A stretch of 64,000 nucleotides of DNA from the NCBI GenBank assembly GCA_029959545.1, contig JASCPH010000003.1, forward strand, positions 1-64,000, written 5' to 3'. Origin of the DNA: Microbacteriaceae bacterium PS02066 (GTDB taxonomy: Bacteria; Actinomycetota; Actinomycetes; Actinomycetales; Microbacteriaceae). The translations under genes were made by a program, and so were the position numbers. Each line of letters begins with the position of its first letter. The first letter of the stretch is position 1. The notes under the pieces were generated by a model that did not search any database, had not been told where the DNA came from, and saw nothing but the letters and a program-made list of their open reading frames with translations. This document shows, one piece after another, positions 1 through 7,975 of this stretch.

Positions 1-23
1 CCGCACGGGAGCCCCAGGCTCCC

Positions 24-884
24 GTGCGGCGGGGCGCCGGGCGTGACCTGTCCTGGCTCGGCCTTACCCCGTTCGCGGCGTACATCGCCCTCTTCCTCGC
101 CCTGCCGACCGTCCTCGCCGTCGGCTCCGGGCTCTTCGACGCGCACGGCGCCTTCACACTCGACAACATCGCGGCGCTGGGCGACCCGGTCATCCTCATG
201 ACCTTCTGGAACTCCACCTGGGTGTCGCTGCTCACGGCGCTGCTCGGCGCGGTCGTAGGCGCCCTGGTCTGCTACGCGATGCTGGGCCTTTCCGAGACCG
301 GTTTCGTGCGCAGCACGGTGGATGCGGCATCCGGCGTGCTCGCGCAGTTCGGCGGCGTGATGCTCGCCTTCGTCATGGTCGCGGCGATCGGCACGCAGGG
401 GGTCGTCACCCTGATGCTGAAGAACCTGCTCGGCATCGACCCGTACGCGGATGGCGCGTGGATCTACTCCGTTCCCGGCCTCATCCCGGCGTACATCGTC
501 TTCCAGGTGCCCCTCATGATCATCACCTTCATGCCCGCCCTCGCGGCTCTGAAACCCCAGTGGGCCGAGGCGCACCTCACCCTCGGCGGCACGCCTCGCA
601 GCTTCTGGCGGCACATCGGAATCCCGGTGCTCGCCCCGTCGTTCCTGGCGAGCCTGCTGCTGCTTTTCGCGAACGCGTTCTCGTCGTACGCGACAGCGGC
701 GGCGCTCGCGAGCCAGGGCTCGCAGATCGTGCCCCTGCAGATCCGCACGGCCCTCACGAGCGAGACGCTGCTGGGGCGGGAGAATCTCGCGGGCGCCCTG
801 GCGTTCGGCATGATCGTGGTCGTCGCCGTCGTGATGGGCGTGTACGCGCTCATCCAGCGCCGGACGGCGAGGTGGCAGGCGTGA
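24..884 (+). CDS. ABC transporter permease, PotB-like; 5' end uncertain
   Basis: First of two inner-membrane permeases of an importer. The protein has about six hydrophobic helices and, around residues 188-213, the EAA loop (EAHLTLGGTPRSFWRHIGIP) that contacts the ATPase, as in the spermidine/putrescine, iron and thiamine branch of ABC importers. The GTG at 24 is the first start inside the window, but the frame is open to the window edge, so the true start may lie upstream. A perfect 13-bp stem with a 3-nt loop covers bases 1-29. It may be an intra-operon hairpin after a substrate-binding protein gene off the left edge. The stop overlaps the next GTG (GTGA), so the genes are translationally coupled. 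The substrate cannot be read from the sequence. Confidence 0.85.
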   Translation: MRRGAGRDLSWLGLTPFAAYIALFLALPTVLAVGSGLFDAHGAFTLDNIAALGDPVILMTFWNSTWVSLLTALLGAVVGALVCYAMLGLSETGFVRSTVDAASGVLAQFGGVMLAFVMVAAIGTQGVVTLMLKNLLGIDPYADGAWIYSVPGLIPAYIVFQVPLMIITFMPALAALKPQWAEAHLTLGGTPRSFWRHIGIPVLAPSFLASLLLLFANAFSSYATAAALASQGSQIVPLQIRTALTSETLLGRENLAGALAFGMIVVVAVVMGVYALIQRRTARWQA

Positions 885-1684
885 AGACCTTCGCCCCCTC
901 ACCGCTCACCCGCTGGGTCATCGGCATCGTCGTCGGAGTCGTCTTCGCCGTGCCGTTCGCCGCGACGGTGCTGTTCACGCTCGCGCCGCTGCCCGGCACC
1001 GATACGCTCACACCGACGCGCTGGCTGGCGGTCTTCGATCCCGCGAACGCGGCGAAGTACGCTCCGATCTGGACGGGTCTCGGCAACTCGCTCTCGCTCG
1101 CGGCCGTCACCGTCGCCCTCGTGCTGTTCCTGTTCACGCCGACGATGGTGCTCGTCGCGCTGAAGTTCCCGCAGCTGCGGCGCGGTTTCGAGTTCCTCGC
1201 CCTGCTGCCGATCTCGATCCCCGCGATCGTGCTCGTCGTCGGCCTCGCGCCGATCTACCTGCAGATCGGTCGAACCCTCGGCACCGGCGCGTGGACGCTC
1301 GCCTTCGCGTACGGCGTGCTGGTGCTGCCGTTCACGTACCGCTCGATCCAGGCGTCGATCGACGCGATCGACATCAAGACGCTGTCGGAGGCCGCACGCA
1401 CCCTCGGTGCCGGGTGGTTCGCCGTGCTCCTGCGGGTCATCGTGCCCAACCTCCGACAGGGGCTGCTTGCCGCATCCCTCATCTCGGTCGCCGTCGTGCT
1501 CGGCGAGTTCACGATCGCGTCCCTGCTGAACCGCCAGGTGCTGCAGACGGCGCTCGTTCTCATCAACCGACAGGATGCGTGGGCCGCCGCCATCTTCACC
1601 CTGCTCGCACTCGCCTTCGCGTTCGTGCTGCTGCTCATCATCGGCCGGGCCGGACGCCTGGGCGCCGGAAGGAAGAACTCGTGA
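881..1684 (+). CDS. ABC transporter permease, PotC-like
   Basis: Second permease of the same importer, 267 residues from a GTG that overlaps the stop of the first permease. Hydrophobic segments alternate with short loops. The EAA motif is SEAARTLGAGWFAVLLRVIV, about 80 residues from the C-terminus. In PotABCD-type transporters the two permeases form a heterodimer through which the ligand delivered by a periplasm-facing or lipoprotein receptor passes. The receptor gene is not in the window. The end again overlaps the next start by GTGA, so permease 1, permease 2 and ATPase form a tightly coupled operon. Longer upstream readings in this frame lie inside the first permease gene and are rejected. 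Confidence 0.88.
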   Translation: MKTFAPSPLTRWVIGIVVGVVFAVPFAATVLFTLAPLPGTDTLTPTRWLAVFDPANAAKYAPIWTGLGNSLSLAAVTVALVLFLFTPTMVLVALKFPQLRRGFEFLALLPISIPAIVLVVGLAPIYLQIGRTLGTGAWTLAFAYGVLVLPFTYRSIQASIDAIDIKTLSEAARTLGAGWFAVLLRVIVPNLRQGLLAASLISVAVVLGEFTIASLLNRQVLQTALVLINRQDAWAAAIFTLLALAFAFVLLLIIGRAGRLGAGRKNS

Positions 1685-2787
1685 CCACGGCAGACACCCC
1701 GCTACGGGGACTCCCCTCCACCTCTGACAACATGCTGCTGGCAGAGGCCGGCTCCGGCACCCGGGTGCAGTTCCGCGGCGTCGTCAAGGACTACGGCGCC
1801 ACGCGCGTGCTGCACGGCGTCGACCTCGACATCGCCCCCGGCGAGTTCGTGTCGCTACTGGGTCCGTCGGGATGCGGCAAGACCACCGCGTTGCGCGTGC
1901 TCGCCGGCCTCGAGCGCGCCACCGACGGCGCCGTGCTCCTCGCGGGCCGCGACGTGTCGAGCGTGCCCACGAACAAGCGCGACATCGGCATGGTGTTCCA
2001 GTCGTACTCGCTCTTTCCGCATCTGCGGGTGCTCGAGAACACCGCCTTCGGCCTGCGCCGTCGCGGCGTCGGCAAGGCAGAGGCTGCTCGGCGCGCGGGA
2101 GACGCACTCGACCTCGTCGGCCTCGGTCACCTCGCTGACCGTTTCCCGCACCAGCTGTCGGGCGGTCAGCAGCAGCGTGTGGCGCTCGCTCGCGCGCTCG
2201 TGACCGAGCCGCGGGTGCTGCTGCTCGACGAGCCCCTGTCGGCACTCGACGCGAAGGTGCGCGTGCAATTGCGCGACGAGATCCGCCGCATCCAGCTGCG
2301 CCTCGGGATCACCACGGTCTTCGTGACACACGATCAGGAGGAGGCGCTCGCGGTGTCCGACCGCATCGCCGTGATGAACGCGGGCCGCATCGACCAGATC
2401 GGCACGCCCGAGGAGCTGTATCTGCGGCCCGCCACGGCGAAGGTGGCCGCCTTCGTCGGCGTCTCGAGCCTGGTTCCGGGCACCGTCGTCGGCGAGTTCG
2501 TCGACGTCTGGGGTCAGCGCTTGCCGCTGCAGACGCAGACGGATGCGGGATCGGTCGACGTTTTCGTACGCCCCGAGAACGTGCGCTTGACCGCATCCGA
2601 TGCCCCGGGCGTCGAGGCGACCGTGCAGGAGAGCACGTTCCTGGGCAGCTTCCGACGCTCGGTCGTGCGCACGTCGGACGGCACGATGTTGAACGTCCAG
2701 CACGACGCGGGTGAGCGTGTGCAGTACGGCGACACGGTGCGGATCGCGCTCGATCCCGTCCCGGTCGCCACGCGCCCGCGCGGCTGA
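1681..2787 (+). CDS. ABC transporter ATP-binding protein, PotA-like
   Basis: ATPase of the importer, 368 residues. Walker A GPSGCGKT is at about 61-68, Q-loop VFQSYSLFPHL near 105-115, signature LSGGQQQR at 159-166, Walker B LLLDEP near 181-186 and H-loop FVTHDQEEAL near 217. The last 100 residues form a TOBE-type regulatory domain, as in PotA/FbpC/CysA. It begins from a GTG overlapping the permease stop, with a roughly 30-residue N-terminal extension before the fold. The family powers uptake of polyamines, ferric iron, thiamine or similar small ligands, and nothing here decides among them. A 116-bp gap follows before the next gene. Confidence 0.9.
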   Translation: MTTADTPLRGLPSTSDNMLLAEAGSGTRVQFRGVVKDYGATRVLHGVDLDIAPGEFVSLLGPSGCGKTTALRVLAGLERATDGAVLLAGRDVSSVPTNKRDIGMVFQSYSLFPHLRVLENTAFGLRRRGVGKAEAARRAGDALDLVGLGHLADRFPHQLSGGQQQRVALARALVTEPRVLLLDEPLSALDAKVRVQLRDEIRRIQLRLGITTVFVTHDQEEALAVSDRIAVMNAGRIDQIGTPEELYLRPATAKVAAFVGVSSLVPGTVVGEFVDVWGQRLPLQTQTDAGSVDVFVRPENVRLTASDAPGVEATVQESTFLGSFRRSVVRTSDGTMLNVQHDAGERVQYGDTVRIALDPVPVATRPRG

Positions 2788-2903
2788 TCCGGCGCGCGGG
2801 ACCGCGACGAGGGCACGAAGTATCACCCGGGCCGGGGCCGCCTGTCGAGTCCAGCGACGGGTTCCGGCGCACCCCGTAGCGTGGTCGGACCCGAAGGAGG
2901 ACC

Positions 2904-4118
2904 ATGCTCGACAACCCCTGGGCCCAGTTCGCCCTGATCCTGGCCATCGCCCTCGTCGCGGCAGCGGTGGTGACCGTCGCAGCGACCGTCTCGACCCGAC
3001 TCACCGGTCGGCGGAAGTCGTGGCCCGCCGGTCTCGTCCGCCGCGCGCGAGCCCCTTTCCGAGCACTCGCGTTCCTCGTCGCGACGTGGATCGCGGTGAC
3101 GGTGGCCTTTCCGCTCCGGGAGTGGCGTCCGGTGCTCGACCAGGCGTTCACGATCCTCGTCATCGGCGCGACCGCGTGGCTGCTGGCGGCCCTCGTCGCC
3201 TTCACCACCGATCTCACGCTCGGCCGCTACCGCATCGATGTGCCCGACAATCGGCTCGCTCGCCGCATCCGCACCCAGACGCTCATCGTCAAGCGTCTCG
3301 CGATCGTCCTCATCGTCGTGCTGGCCATCGGCGCGGCACTGCTCACCTTCCCGGCCGTCCGGGCGGTGGGCGCGAGCGTGCTGGCATCTGCGGGAATCGC
3401 CTCGATCGTCGCCGGACTCGCCGCCCAGTCGGTGCTCGCCAACATCTTCGCGGGCCTGCAGATCGTGTTCAGCGACGCCCTGCGCGTCGATGACGTCGTC
3501 GTGGTCGAGGGCGAGTGGGGCCGGGTGGGTGAGATCACCCTCAGCTACGTCGTGCTGGATCTGTGGGACGAGCGCAGACTCGTGCTGCCGTGCACGTACT
3601 TCACGACCACGCCGTTCCAGAACTGGACCCGTCGCGGCTCCGAGCTGCTCGGCGCCGTCGAGCTCGACCTGGACTGGCGCGTGTCGCCCGCGCGGATGCG
3701 GGAACACCTCGACGACGTGCTCGCGCACACCGATCTGTGGGACGGCCGCGCCAGCGTCCTGCAGGTGACCGAGGCCACCGGTGGATACGTGCGCGTGCGC
3801 ATCCTGGTCACGGCGCGGGACGCGCCGACTCTGTTCGACCTGCGGTGCCTGGTGCGGGAAGCGATGGTCACCTGGACCCAGGCCGCCATGCCCACGGCCC
3901 TGCCCGTCCAGCGGGTGCTCATGACGGATCCGGGCGGTCCGGCCGTGCAGACGCACGAGCCGACCCCACAGGATGCGGGACTGTTCACCGGCAGCGCCGA
4001 GGCCGAGGCTCGCGCAGACACCTTCACGCAGGCGATCCCCGTCGCCTCAAGCGGGGACGAGCAGGATCAGAGTTCGAAGTCCACCGCGACGCGCGAGGAG
4101 ACCACCGAGCGCACGTAG
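2904..4118 (+). CDS. MscS-family mechanosensitive ion channel
   Basis: 404-residue membrane protein. There are hydrophobic segments near residues 5-27, 50-68, 75-100 and 128-150, then the pore-lining, Ala/Gly-rich TM3 (ASAGIASIVAGLAAQSVLAN, about 160-180) and the beta domain (LRVDDVVVVEGEWGRVGEI), the hallmarks of MscS. Such channels open under membrane tension to release solutes after hypo-osmotic shock. AAGGAGG sits 5 nt before the ATG. The C-terminus is a hydrophilic, probably disordered tail of about 60 residues that runs 52 bp into the 3' end of the convergent Dabb gene. This is a real antisense overlap of two coding regions. Confidence 0.9.
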   Translation: MLDNPWAQFALILAIALVAAAVVTVAATVSTRLTGRRKSWPAGLVRRARAPFRALAFLVATWIAVTVAFPLREWRPVLDQAFTILVIGATAWLLAALVAFTTDLTLGRYRIDVPDNRLARRIRTQTLIVKRLAIVLIVVLAIGAALLTFPAVRAVGASVLASAGIASIVAGLAAQSVLANIFAGLQIVFSDALRVDDVVVVEGEWGRVGEITLSYVVLDLWDERRLVLPCTYFTTTPFQNWTRRGSELLGAVELDLDWRVSPARMREHLDDVLAHTDLWDGRASVLQVTEATGGYVRVRILVTARDAPTLFDLRCLVREAMVTWTQAAMPTALPVQRVLMTDPGGPAVQTHEPTPQDAGLFTGSAEAEARADTFTQAIPVASSGDEQDQSSKSTATREETTERT

Positions 4119-4366
4119 GTGACGACCTCCTGGTGCGCCGGGTGGTCGATGTACTCGCGCAGACCGTCGAGGTCGTCGAAGTCGGCGACGATGGCCACAT
4201 CCCAGTTCTCGCCGCCGAGCACGTCCGCCCCCACGGAGATCGCGCGGATGCTGGGCACGACGCCGTCGAGGGCGAGAAGCCGCGTGGTGATACCGGCGGC
4301 GTCTTCGACGCGCTGATCGGCGTCAGTGGCGGCGAGCTTCCAGGCGACGATGTGGCGGATGGTCAC
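4067..4366 (-). CDS. Dabb (stress-responsive A/B barrel) domain protein
   Basis: 99 residues starting MTIRHIVAWKL, the typical first strand of the Dabb fold. It contains the family-typical ENWDVAIVADFDDLDGLREY and HPAHQEVV segments. These small alpha+beta barrel dimers are found as stress-responsive proteins and, in some plants and fungi, as cyclases; the bacterial roles are mostly unknown. The ATG overlaps the stop of the glutaredoxin-like gene upstream (ATGA), so the two are co-translated. The last 52 bp overlap the tail of the convergent MscS gene. Function beyond the family cannot be stated. Confidence 0.85.
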   Translation of the reverse strand: MTIRHIVAWKLAATDADQRVEDAAGITTRLLALDGVVPSIRAISVGADVLGGENWDVAIVADFDDLDGLREYIDHPAHQEVVTYVRSVVSSRVAVDFEL

Positions 4367-4650
4367 AGTGTTGCTCCTTCGGGGCGGGTGGCGTCTTCGA
4401 CGGCGGCACGCAACCGCTCGGGGTTCACACGCCAGTACGCGTGCAGGTCGTCATCGATCATGACGACGGGAATCTTCTCGGCCCACTGCTGGTGCAGCGC
4501 CGCGTCTTCGAGGATGGACTTCTCCTCGAGCTGGATCCGGTCAGCCGCCTCGTCGGGGAGTTCGGCGAGGACATGCTCGATCACCCCGCGCGCGACGTCG
4601 CAGAGGTGACAGCCTTCTTTGCCGATGAGCGTGATCGTTCTCACGCTCAC
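4363..4650 (-). CDS. Glutaredoxin-like thiol-disulfide protein
   Basis: 95 residues with a thioredoxin-type start (ITLIGKEGCHLCDVA). The CHLC dithiol is at about 14-17, and a cis-proline context, EKIPVVMID, lies near residue 60. It matches the short glutaredoxin-family (DUF836-like) proteins that reduce disulfides or handle redox signals in the cytoplasm. The start is a GTG at 4650. Its stop overlaps the Dabb start, and the rhodanese gene lies 22 bp upstream on the same strand. The trio looks like a small redox/sulfur operon, although the rhodanese has its own leaderless-type promoter. Confidence 0.85.
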   Translation of the reverse strand: MSVRTITLIGKEGCHLCDVARGVIEHVLAELPDEAADRIQLEEKSILEDAALHQQWAEKIPVVMIDDDLHAYWRVNPERLRAAVEDATRPEGATL

Positions 4651-4672
4651 ATCCTAAATCGGGTATACGACC

Positions 4673-4966
4673 TCAGGACTCGACCGGGTAGCCCGCGGCG
4701 ATCCACTCGCCCGTGCCGCCGTCGACGTTCGTGACCTCGTACCCGCGGGCCTCGAGTGCCTGCACGACGCGGGCCGAGCGACCGCCCATCTGGCAGATGA
4801 CGTCGAAGGGTCCCTCGGGAAGGCGATCCAGGTTGTCGCCGATGGTCGACATGGGAACGTTGACGGCACCGGGGACGTGGCCGGAGGCGAACTCCTCCAC
4901 CTCGCGCACATCGATGAGAGGAACGCCCTCGCGCTCGCGCAGCTGCTGCACCGTGATCGAATTCAT
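4673..4966 (-). CDS. Rhodanese-like domain protein
   Basis: 97-residue single-domain rhodanese: LIDVREVEEFASGHVPGAVN at the N-terminal half and an active-site loop with catalytic Cys in CQMGGRS (about residues 59-65). The C-terminal strand is YEVTNVDGGTGEWIAAGYP. The CXXGXR-like loop suggests sulfurtransferase activity on thiosulfate or a protein persulfide, as in GlpE/PspE. A TAGCCT box ends 6 nt before the ATG (complement of 4973-4978), with no Shine-Dalgarno sequence, so the transcript is probably leaderless. Its downstream neighbour is the glutaredoxin-like gene, consistent with a thiol-handling role. Confidence 0.88.
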   Translation of the reverse strand: MNSITVQQLREREGVPLIDVREVEEFASGHVPGAVNVPMSTIGDNLDRLPEGPFDVICQMGGRSARVVQALEARGYEVTNVDGGTGEWIAAGYPVES

Positions 4967-4985
4967 GTCACCAGGCTAGACCGCA

Positions 4986-5023
4986 GACACGAAGCGCCCG
5001 TCCAGGGGACAGGCGCTTGTGTC
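4986..5023 (-). terminator. Hairpin terminator after bS22 gene
   Basis: Inverted repeat between GACACGAAGCGCC and GGCGCTTGTGTC with GTCC/GGAC completing the stem and a 3-nt loop. One or two unpaired bases interrupt it. It lies directly after the bS22 stop on the minus strand. There is no U-tract, as is common for actinobacterial terminators. Confidence 0.65.
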
Positions 5024-5031
5024 GATGCCGC

Positions 5032-5130
5032 TTACTTCTTGTTGCGGCGCTGGTGGCGAGTCTTACGAAGCAGCTTGCGGTGCTTCTTCTTCGCCATGCG
5101 CTTGCGGCGCTTCTTGATGACAGAACCCAC
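5032..5130 (-). CDS. 30S ribosomal protein bS22 (AURKAIP1/COX24 domain)
   Basis: 32-residue, extremely basic peptide (MGSVIKKRRKRMAKKKHRK onward) from a GTG at 5130. It is the AURKAIP1/COX24-type micro-protein known as bS22 in actinobacterial ribosomes, where it sits near the decoding centre of the small subunit. GGTTTTCC in the upstream region reads as AGGAAAACC-type spacing rather than a strong SD. A hairpin terminator follows immediately. The HTH gene lies 82 bp upstream on the same strand, a pairing widely conserved in actinobacteria. Confidence 0.9.
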   Translation of the reverse strand: MGSVIKKRRKRMAKKKHRKLLRKTRHQRRNKK

Positions 5131-5212
5131 GGAAAACCTCACTGGTTGGCGGTCTGGGCGCAGGATGACCTGCTCCCGGGAACGAGGCACCGAAAAAATG
5201 CCTCGGATAAGT

Positions 5213-5404
5213 CTAGCCGACGTCGGCGATCGGCCGCTGCACGGCCTCTGTGACGGCGGATTCGGGCACCCGATAGCTGCGCCCGAAGCGCGCGGCGGGC
5301 AATTCGCCCGCGTGCACGAGACGGTACACCGTCATCTTCGATACGCGCATGATCTGCGCGACTTCGGCGACGGTGAGAAAGCGCACATCGGGCAGCTCAG
5401 CCAT
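5213..5404 (-). CDS. Small HTH DNA-binding protein, excisionase/BldC-like
   Basis: 63 residues that are almost entirely one MerR-type winged helix (FLTVAEVAQIMRVSKMTVYR, then VHAGELPAARFGRSYRV). This is the excisionase-family/BldC-like architecture. Such proteins bind DNA cooperatively on direct repeats. Despite the excisionase name there is no integrase or phage gene nearby, and the neighbour is bS22, so a housekeeping regulatory role is more likely. GGGGAGG lies 7 nt before the ATG at 5404. A TAGAGTGT-like box about 30 nt farther upstream could be the promoter. Confidence 0.85.
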   Translation of the reverse strand: MAELPDVRFLTVAEVAQIMRVSKMTVYRLVHAGELPAARFGRSYRVPESAVTEAVQRPIADVG

Positions 5405-5542
5405 GGTCCATCCTCCCCGCGGTTCAGCACACTCTAGGGCGATGCAGGGACGCGTGTAAACCGGCGTGACGCGTGTGACGCGCATGGCAGCGACATAGTC
5501 GGCACCGACGGAACGCTTCATCGCGCACGAAAACCTCTTCTC

Positions 5543-5974
5543 ATGACCACCGACGACACCACCCCCACGACCCGTTCCACGGTCGCACCGGTCCCCGCAC
5601 CCGCGCCTCCCACGATGGCCGCCGCGGACGCCGCCGCCGCCTACACGCCCCCCACGGCGCCCGAGGCAGCGCCGACTCGGATGCAACCTCGGCGGTCGCG
5701 CGGTCTCGTGATCGGCGCCATCGCCGCGGGTGCCGTGCTCACCCTCGGCGCCAGCTTCGGCGGTGGGATCGCCACTGACTGGGCGCTGTCGGGGACCGCT
5801 TCGACCTCCCAGTTCCAGGAAGGCGGCTTCGGCCCGGACGGATCGTCCGGCGGCGAGCGCCCGGAGTTCGGTCAGGGCGGGTCGGGTGGTCCTCAGCAGC
5901 AGGACGGCACGATACCTACCCGTCCCGACGACGACTCGACGACCCCCGACGAGGATTCCGGCAGCGGGTCCTGA
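5543..5974 (+). CDS. Hypothetical single-pass membrane protein, Pro/Gly/Asp-rich
   Basis: 143 residues of unknown family. The N-terminal 50 residues are Thr/Ala/Pro-rich and probably cytoplasmic and disordered. One hydrophobic helix (LVIGAIAAGAVLTLGASFGG, about 55-74) follows, then a Gly/Ser/Asp-rich acidic exterior tail ending DEDSGSGS. No catalytic motif is visible. Similar Pro-rich single-pass proteins are common in Microbacterium and may be envelope-associated. It converges with the ArsR gene, with 2 bp between the stops, and no terminator is visible. Confidence 0.6.
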   Translation: MTTDDTTPTTRSTVAPVPAPAPPTMAAADAAAAYTPPTAPEAAPTRMQPRRSRGLVIGAIAAGAVLTLGASFGGGIATDWALSGTASTSQFQEGGFGPDGSSGGERPEFGQGGSGGPQQQDGTIPTRPDDDSTTPDEDSGSGS

Positions 5975-5976
5975 GC

Positions 5977-6381
5977 TCAGCGACCGCGCTTGCCGAACGC
6001 CGCCGCGACCGCGCGGTTGACGGATGCGGCCGCGCGACCGACCGCTGCAGCCGCGTTCGCAGCCGGTTCCGGCAGCGTTGAGACGAACGCGGCCGTGGCA
6101 TCCTCGTCCTCCGTGAGGAAGGGCATGAGCCATGCGTCGATCTCGTCGAGAGGCTCGCGCGACAGGCTGTAGTAGCGGTGCTGTCCCTCTTCGCGCACCG
6201 AGACGAGGTCGCTCTCGCGGAGCACCTTGAGGTGCTTCGACACGGTCGGCTGGCTCACGCCCAGCTCGCTCACGATGTACGAGACGCTCGTGCCGTCTTC
6301 GCCGGATGTCGAACGGTCCAGCAGAAGACGCAGGATGTCGCGCCGGGTCGCGTCCGCGATCACGCCGAAGATGTCCGCCAT
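5977..6381 (-). CDS. ArsR-family transcriptional regulator
   Basis: 134 residues. The ArsR-type winged helix (IFGVIADATRRDILRLLLD, then SVSYIVSELGVSQPTVSKHL as the recognition helix, and HRYYSLSREPLDEID as the wing) occupies the first 95 residues. A 35-residue Ala-rich basic tail follows. There are no CVC or DXHXXXXH metal-site motifs, so a metal sensor role is not supported. The ATG at 6381 is preceded at 7 nt by TAACCT (complement of 6389-6394), suggesting a leaderless transcript, so longer readings upstream are rejected. Divergent from trkH by 87 bp, which makes control of the Trk operon possible but unproven. Confidence 0.88.
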   Translation of the reverse strand: MADIFGVIADATRRDILRLLLDRSTSGEDGTSVSYIVSELGVSQPTVSKHLKVLRESDLVSVREEGQHRYYSLSREPLDEIDAWLMPFLTEDEDATAAFVSTLPEPAANAAAAVGRAAASVNRAVAAAFGKRGR

Positions 6382-6468
6382 GCGCCTTAGGTTAGTCGGG
6401 CTCCGAGCGGAGTACCATGACACGCGTTCCGGTCGCTGACCGCTCCGCATCTCCGAAGGGTCCCACGG

Positions 6469-7911
6469 ATGACGTCCGACTCGGCGAGCTCCGCGACGCG
6501 GCGTCGGCTCAGCGCCCTGTGGGAGCGCATCAGCGACGCGGCCAAGACCTTCACGACCTCATCGCCGGCGCGGTTCGCGGTTCTGATCTTCTCCGCCCTC
6601 ATCCTGCTGTTCACGGCGCTCCTGTCGCTGCCCGCCATGGCGGCGAACGGTCGGGTCACACCACTCGCGGACGCCCTGTTCACCGCGGTGTCCACGATCT
6701 GCGTCACGGGCCTGTCGACGGTCAACATGGGCTCGCACTGGTCACCGCTGGGGCACGTCGTCATCTACATCGGCGTCAACGTCGGTGCGCTGGGTGTGCT
6801 GACCCTCGCCTCGATCCTCGGGCTCATCATCTCTCGCAGGCTGGGGCTGCGCGCGAAGCTCATCGCCGCCGGCGACAGCAACCCGATGCGCGTGCACGGA
6901 GGCCCCGTCAACGAGGGACAGACCGTGCGCCTCGGCGAGGTCGGTGCGCTTCTTCGCACCGTCGCCCTCTCCACGCTCGTCATCGAGGCAGGGCTCGCCG
7001 TCCTGCTGTACCCGTCGCTGCTCGCCGGCGGAGTGGACCCGATCACGGCGCTGTGGGAGGCGCCCTACTTCGCCGCGATGTCGTTCACGAACACCGGCTT
7101 CACCCCCAACGCCGACGGTCTCGCACCGTTCTCGCACGACTACCTGTTCATGACGGTGCTGATGATCGGCGTGTTCCTCGGGTCCATCGGTTTCCCGGTG
7201 ATCTTCACCCTGTGGCGGCACCAGTGGCACGTGCGCCACTGGTCGCTGCACACGAAGCTCACCCTCATCACGACCGTCATCCTCTTCTTCGCCGGCGCCG
7301 TCGTTTTCGTGAGTCTGGAATACGACAACCCGCTGACCTTCGGGGGGATGGATGCGTGGGACACGACCTTCCAGTCCTTCTTCCTGTCGGCGATGACACG
7401 CTCGGGCGGCTTCTCCGTGGTCGAGATCGGCGATCTGCACGGCTCCTCGCTGCTGGTCGGCTCCATGCTCATGTTCGTGGGCGGCGGGTCGGCGTCGACG
7501 GCGGGCGGCATCAAGGTCACGACGCTCGCGGTGCTCGCGCTGAGCGTCTGGTCGGAGGCCAAGGGACGCCCGTCGGTGCAGGCGTTCGGCCGCCGTATCC
7601 CGAGCGACGTGCAGCGCGTGGCTCTCTCGGTCGTGGCGTGGGGCGCGACGATCGTCGCGATCTCCACGATCACCATCGCGCAGATCACGAAGGCGGATGT
7701 GGACAAGGTCCTGTTCGATGTCGTGTCCGGCTTCGCCACGGTCGGGCTGTCGACAGGACTCACCAGCGACCTGCCGGACCCGGCGGTGTACGTACTGGCG
7801 GCCACGATGTTCATGGGTCGCGTCGGCACCGTGACCCTGGCGGCCGCGGTGGCCGCATCCTCCCGCTCCCAGCTCTACTCACTGCCGGTCGAGCGCCCCA
7901 TCGTCGGCTGA
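6469..7911 (+). CDS. TrkH/KtrB-type potassium uptake channel subunit
   Basis: 480-residue polytopic membrane protein with four pore repeats. Filter sequences are visible as CVTGLST, NTGFTP, SGGFSV and VGLSTG, each with the key glycine. The conserved GGGSASTAGGIKVTTLAVL before the last pore is also present. It forms the ion-conducting part of Trk/Ktr potassium uptake and needs a cytoplasmic NAD/ATP-binding RCK partner. That partner is encoded 64 bp downstream. Start ATG at 6469 follows CCGAAGGG. A second, separate TrkH lies at 60887. Confidence 0.92.
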   Translation: MTSDSASSATRRRLSALWERISDAAKTFTTSSPARFAVLIFSALILLFTALLSLPAMAANGRVTPLADALFTAVSTICVTGLSTVNMGSHWSPLGHVVIYIGVNVGALGVLTLASILGLIISRRLGLRAKLIAAGDSNPMRVHGGPVNEGQTVRLGEVGALLRTVALSTLVIEAGLAVLLYPSLLAGGVDPITALWEAPYFAAMSFTNTGFTPNADGLAPFSHDYLFMTVLMIGVFLGSIGFPVIFTLWRHQWHVRHWSLHTKLTLITTVILFFAGAVVFVSLEYDNPLTFGGMDAWDTTFQSFFLSAMTRSGGFSVVEIGDLHGSSLLVGSMLMFVGGGSASTAGGIKVTTLAVLALSVWSEAKGRPSVQAFGRRIPSDVQRVALSVVAWGATIVAISTITIAQITKADVDKVLFDVVSGFATVGLSTGLTSDLPDPAVYVLAATMFMGRVGTVTLAAAVAASSRSQLYSLPVERPIVG

Positions 7912-7975
7912 ACGGCGCGGCCTGAATCGGGATCGCGGTCGATGCGGACTGAGCGATCGCCGTAATCTGTTGCCC

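Noticed and set aside
1-29. Perfect 13-bp hairpin at the window edge as a terminator
   Set aside because: It overlaps the first available permease start and the reading frame is open through it, so a terminator call cannot be supported without the upstream sequence.
5213-5404. Excisionase of a prophage
   Set aside because: There is no integrase, attachment site or phage gene nearby, and the gene sits in the conserved bS22 neighbourhood.
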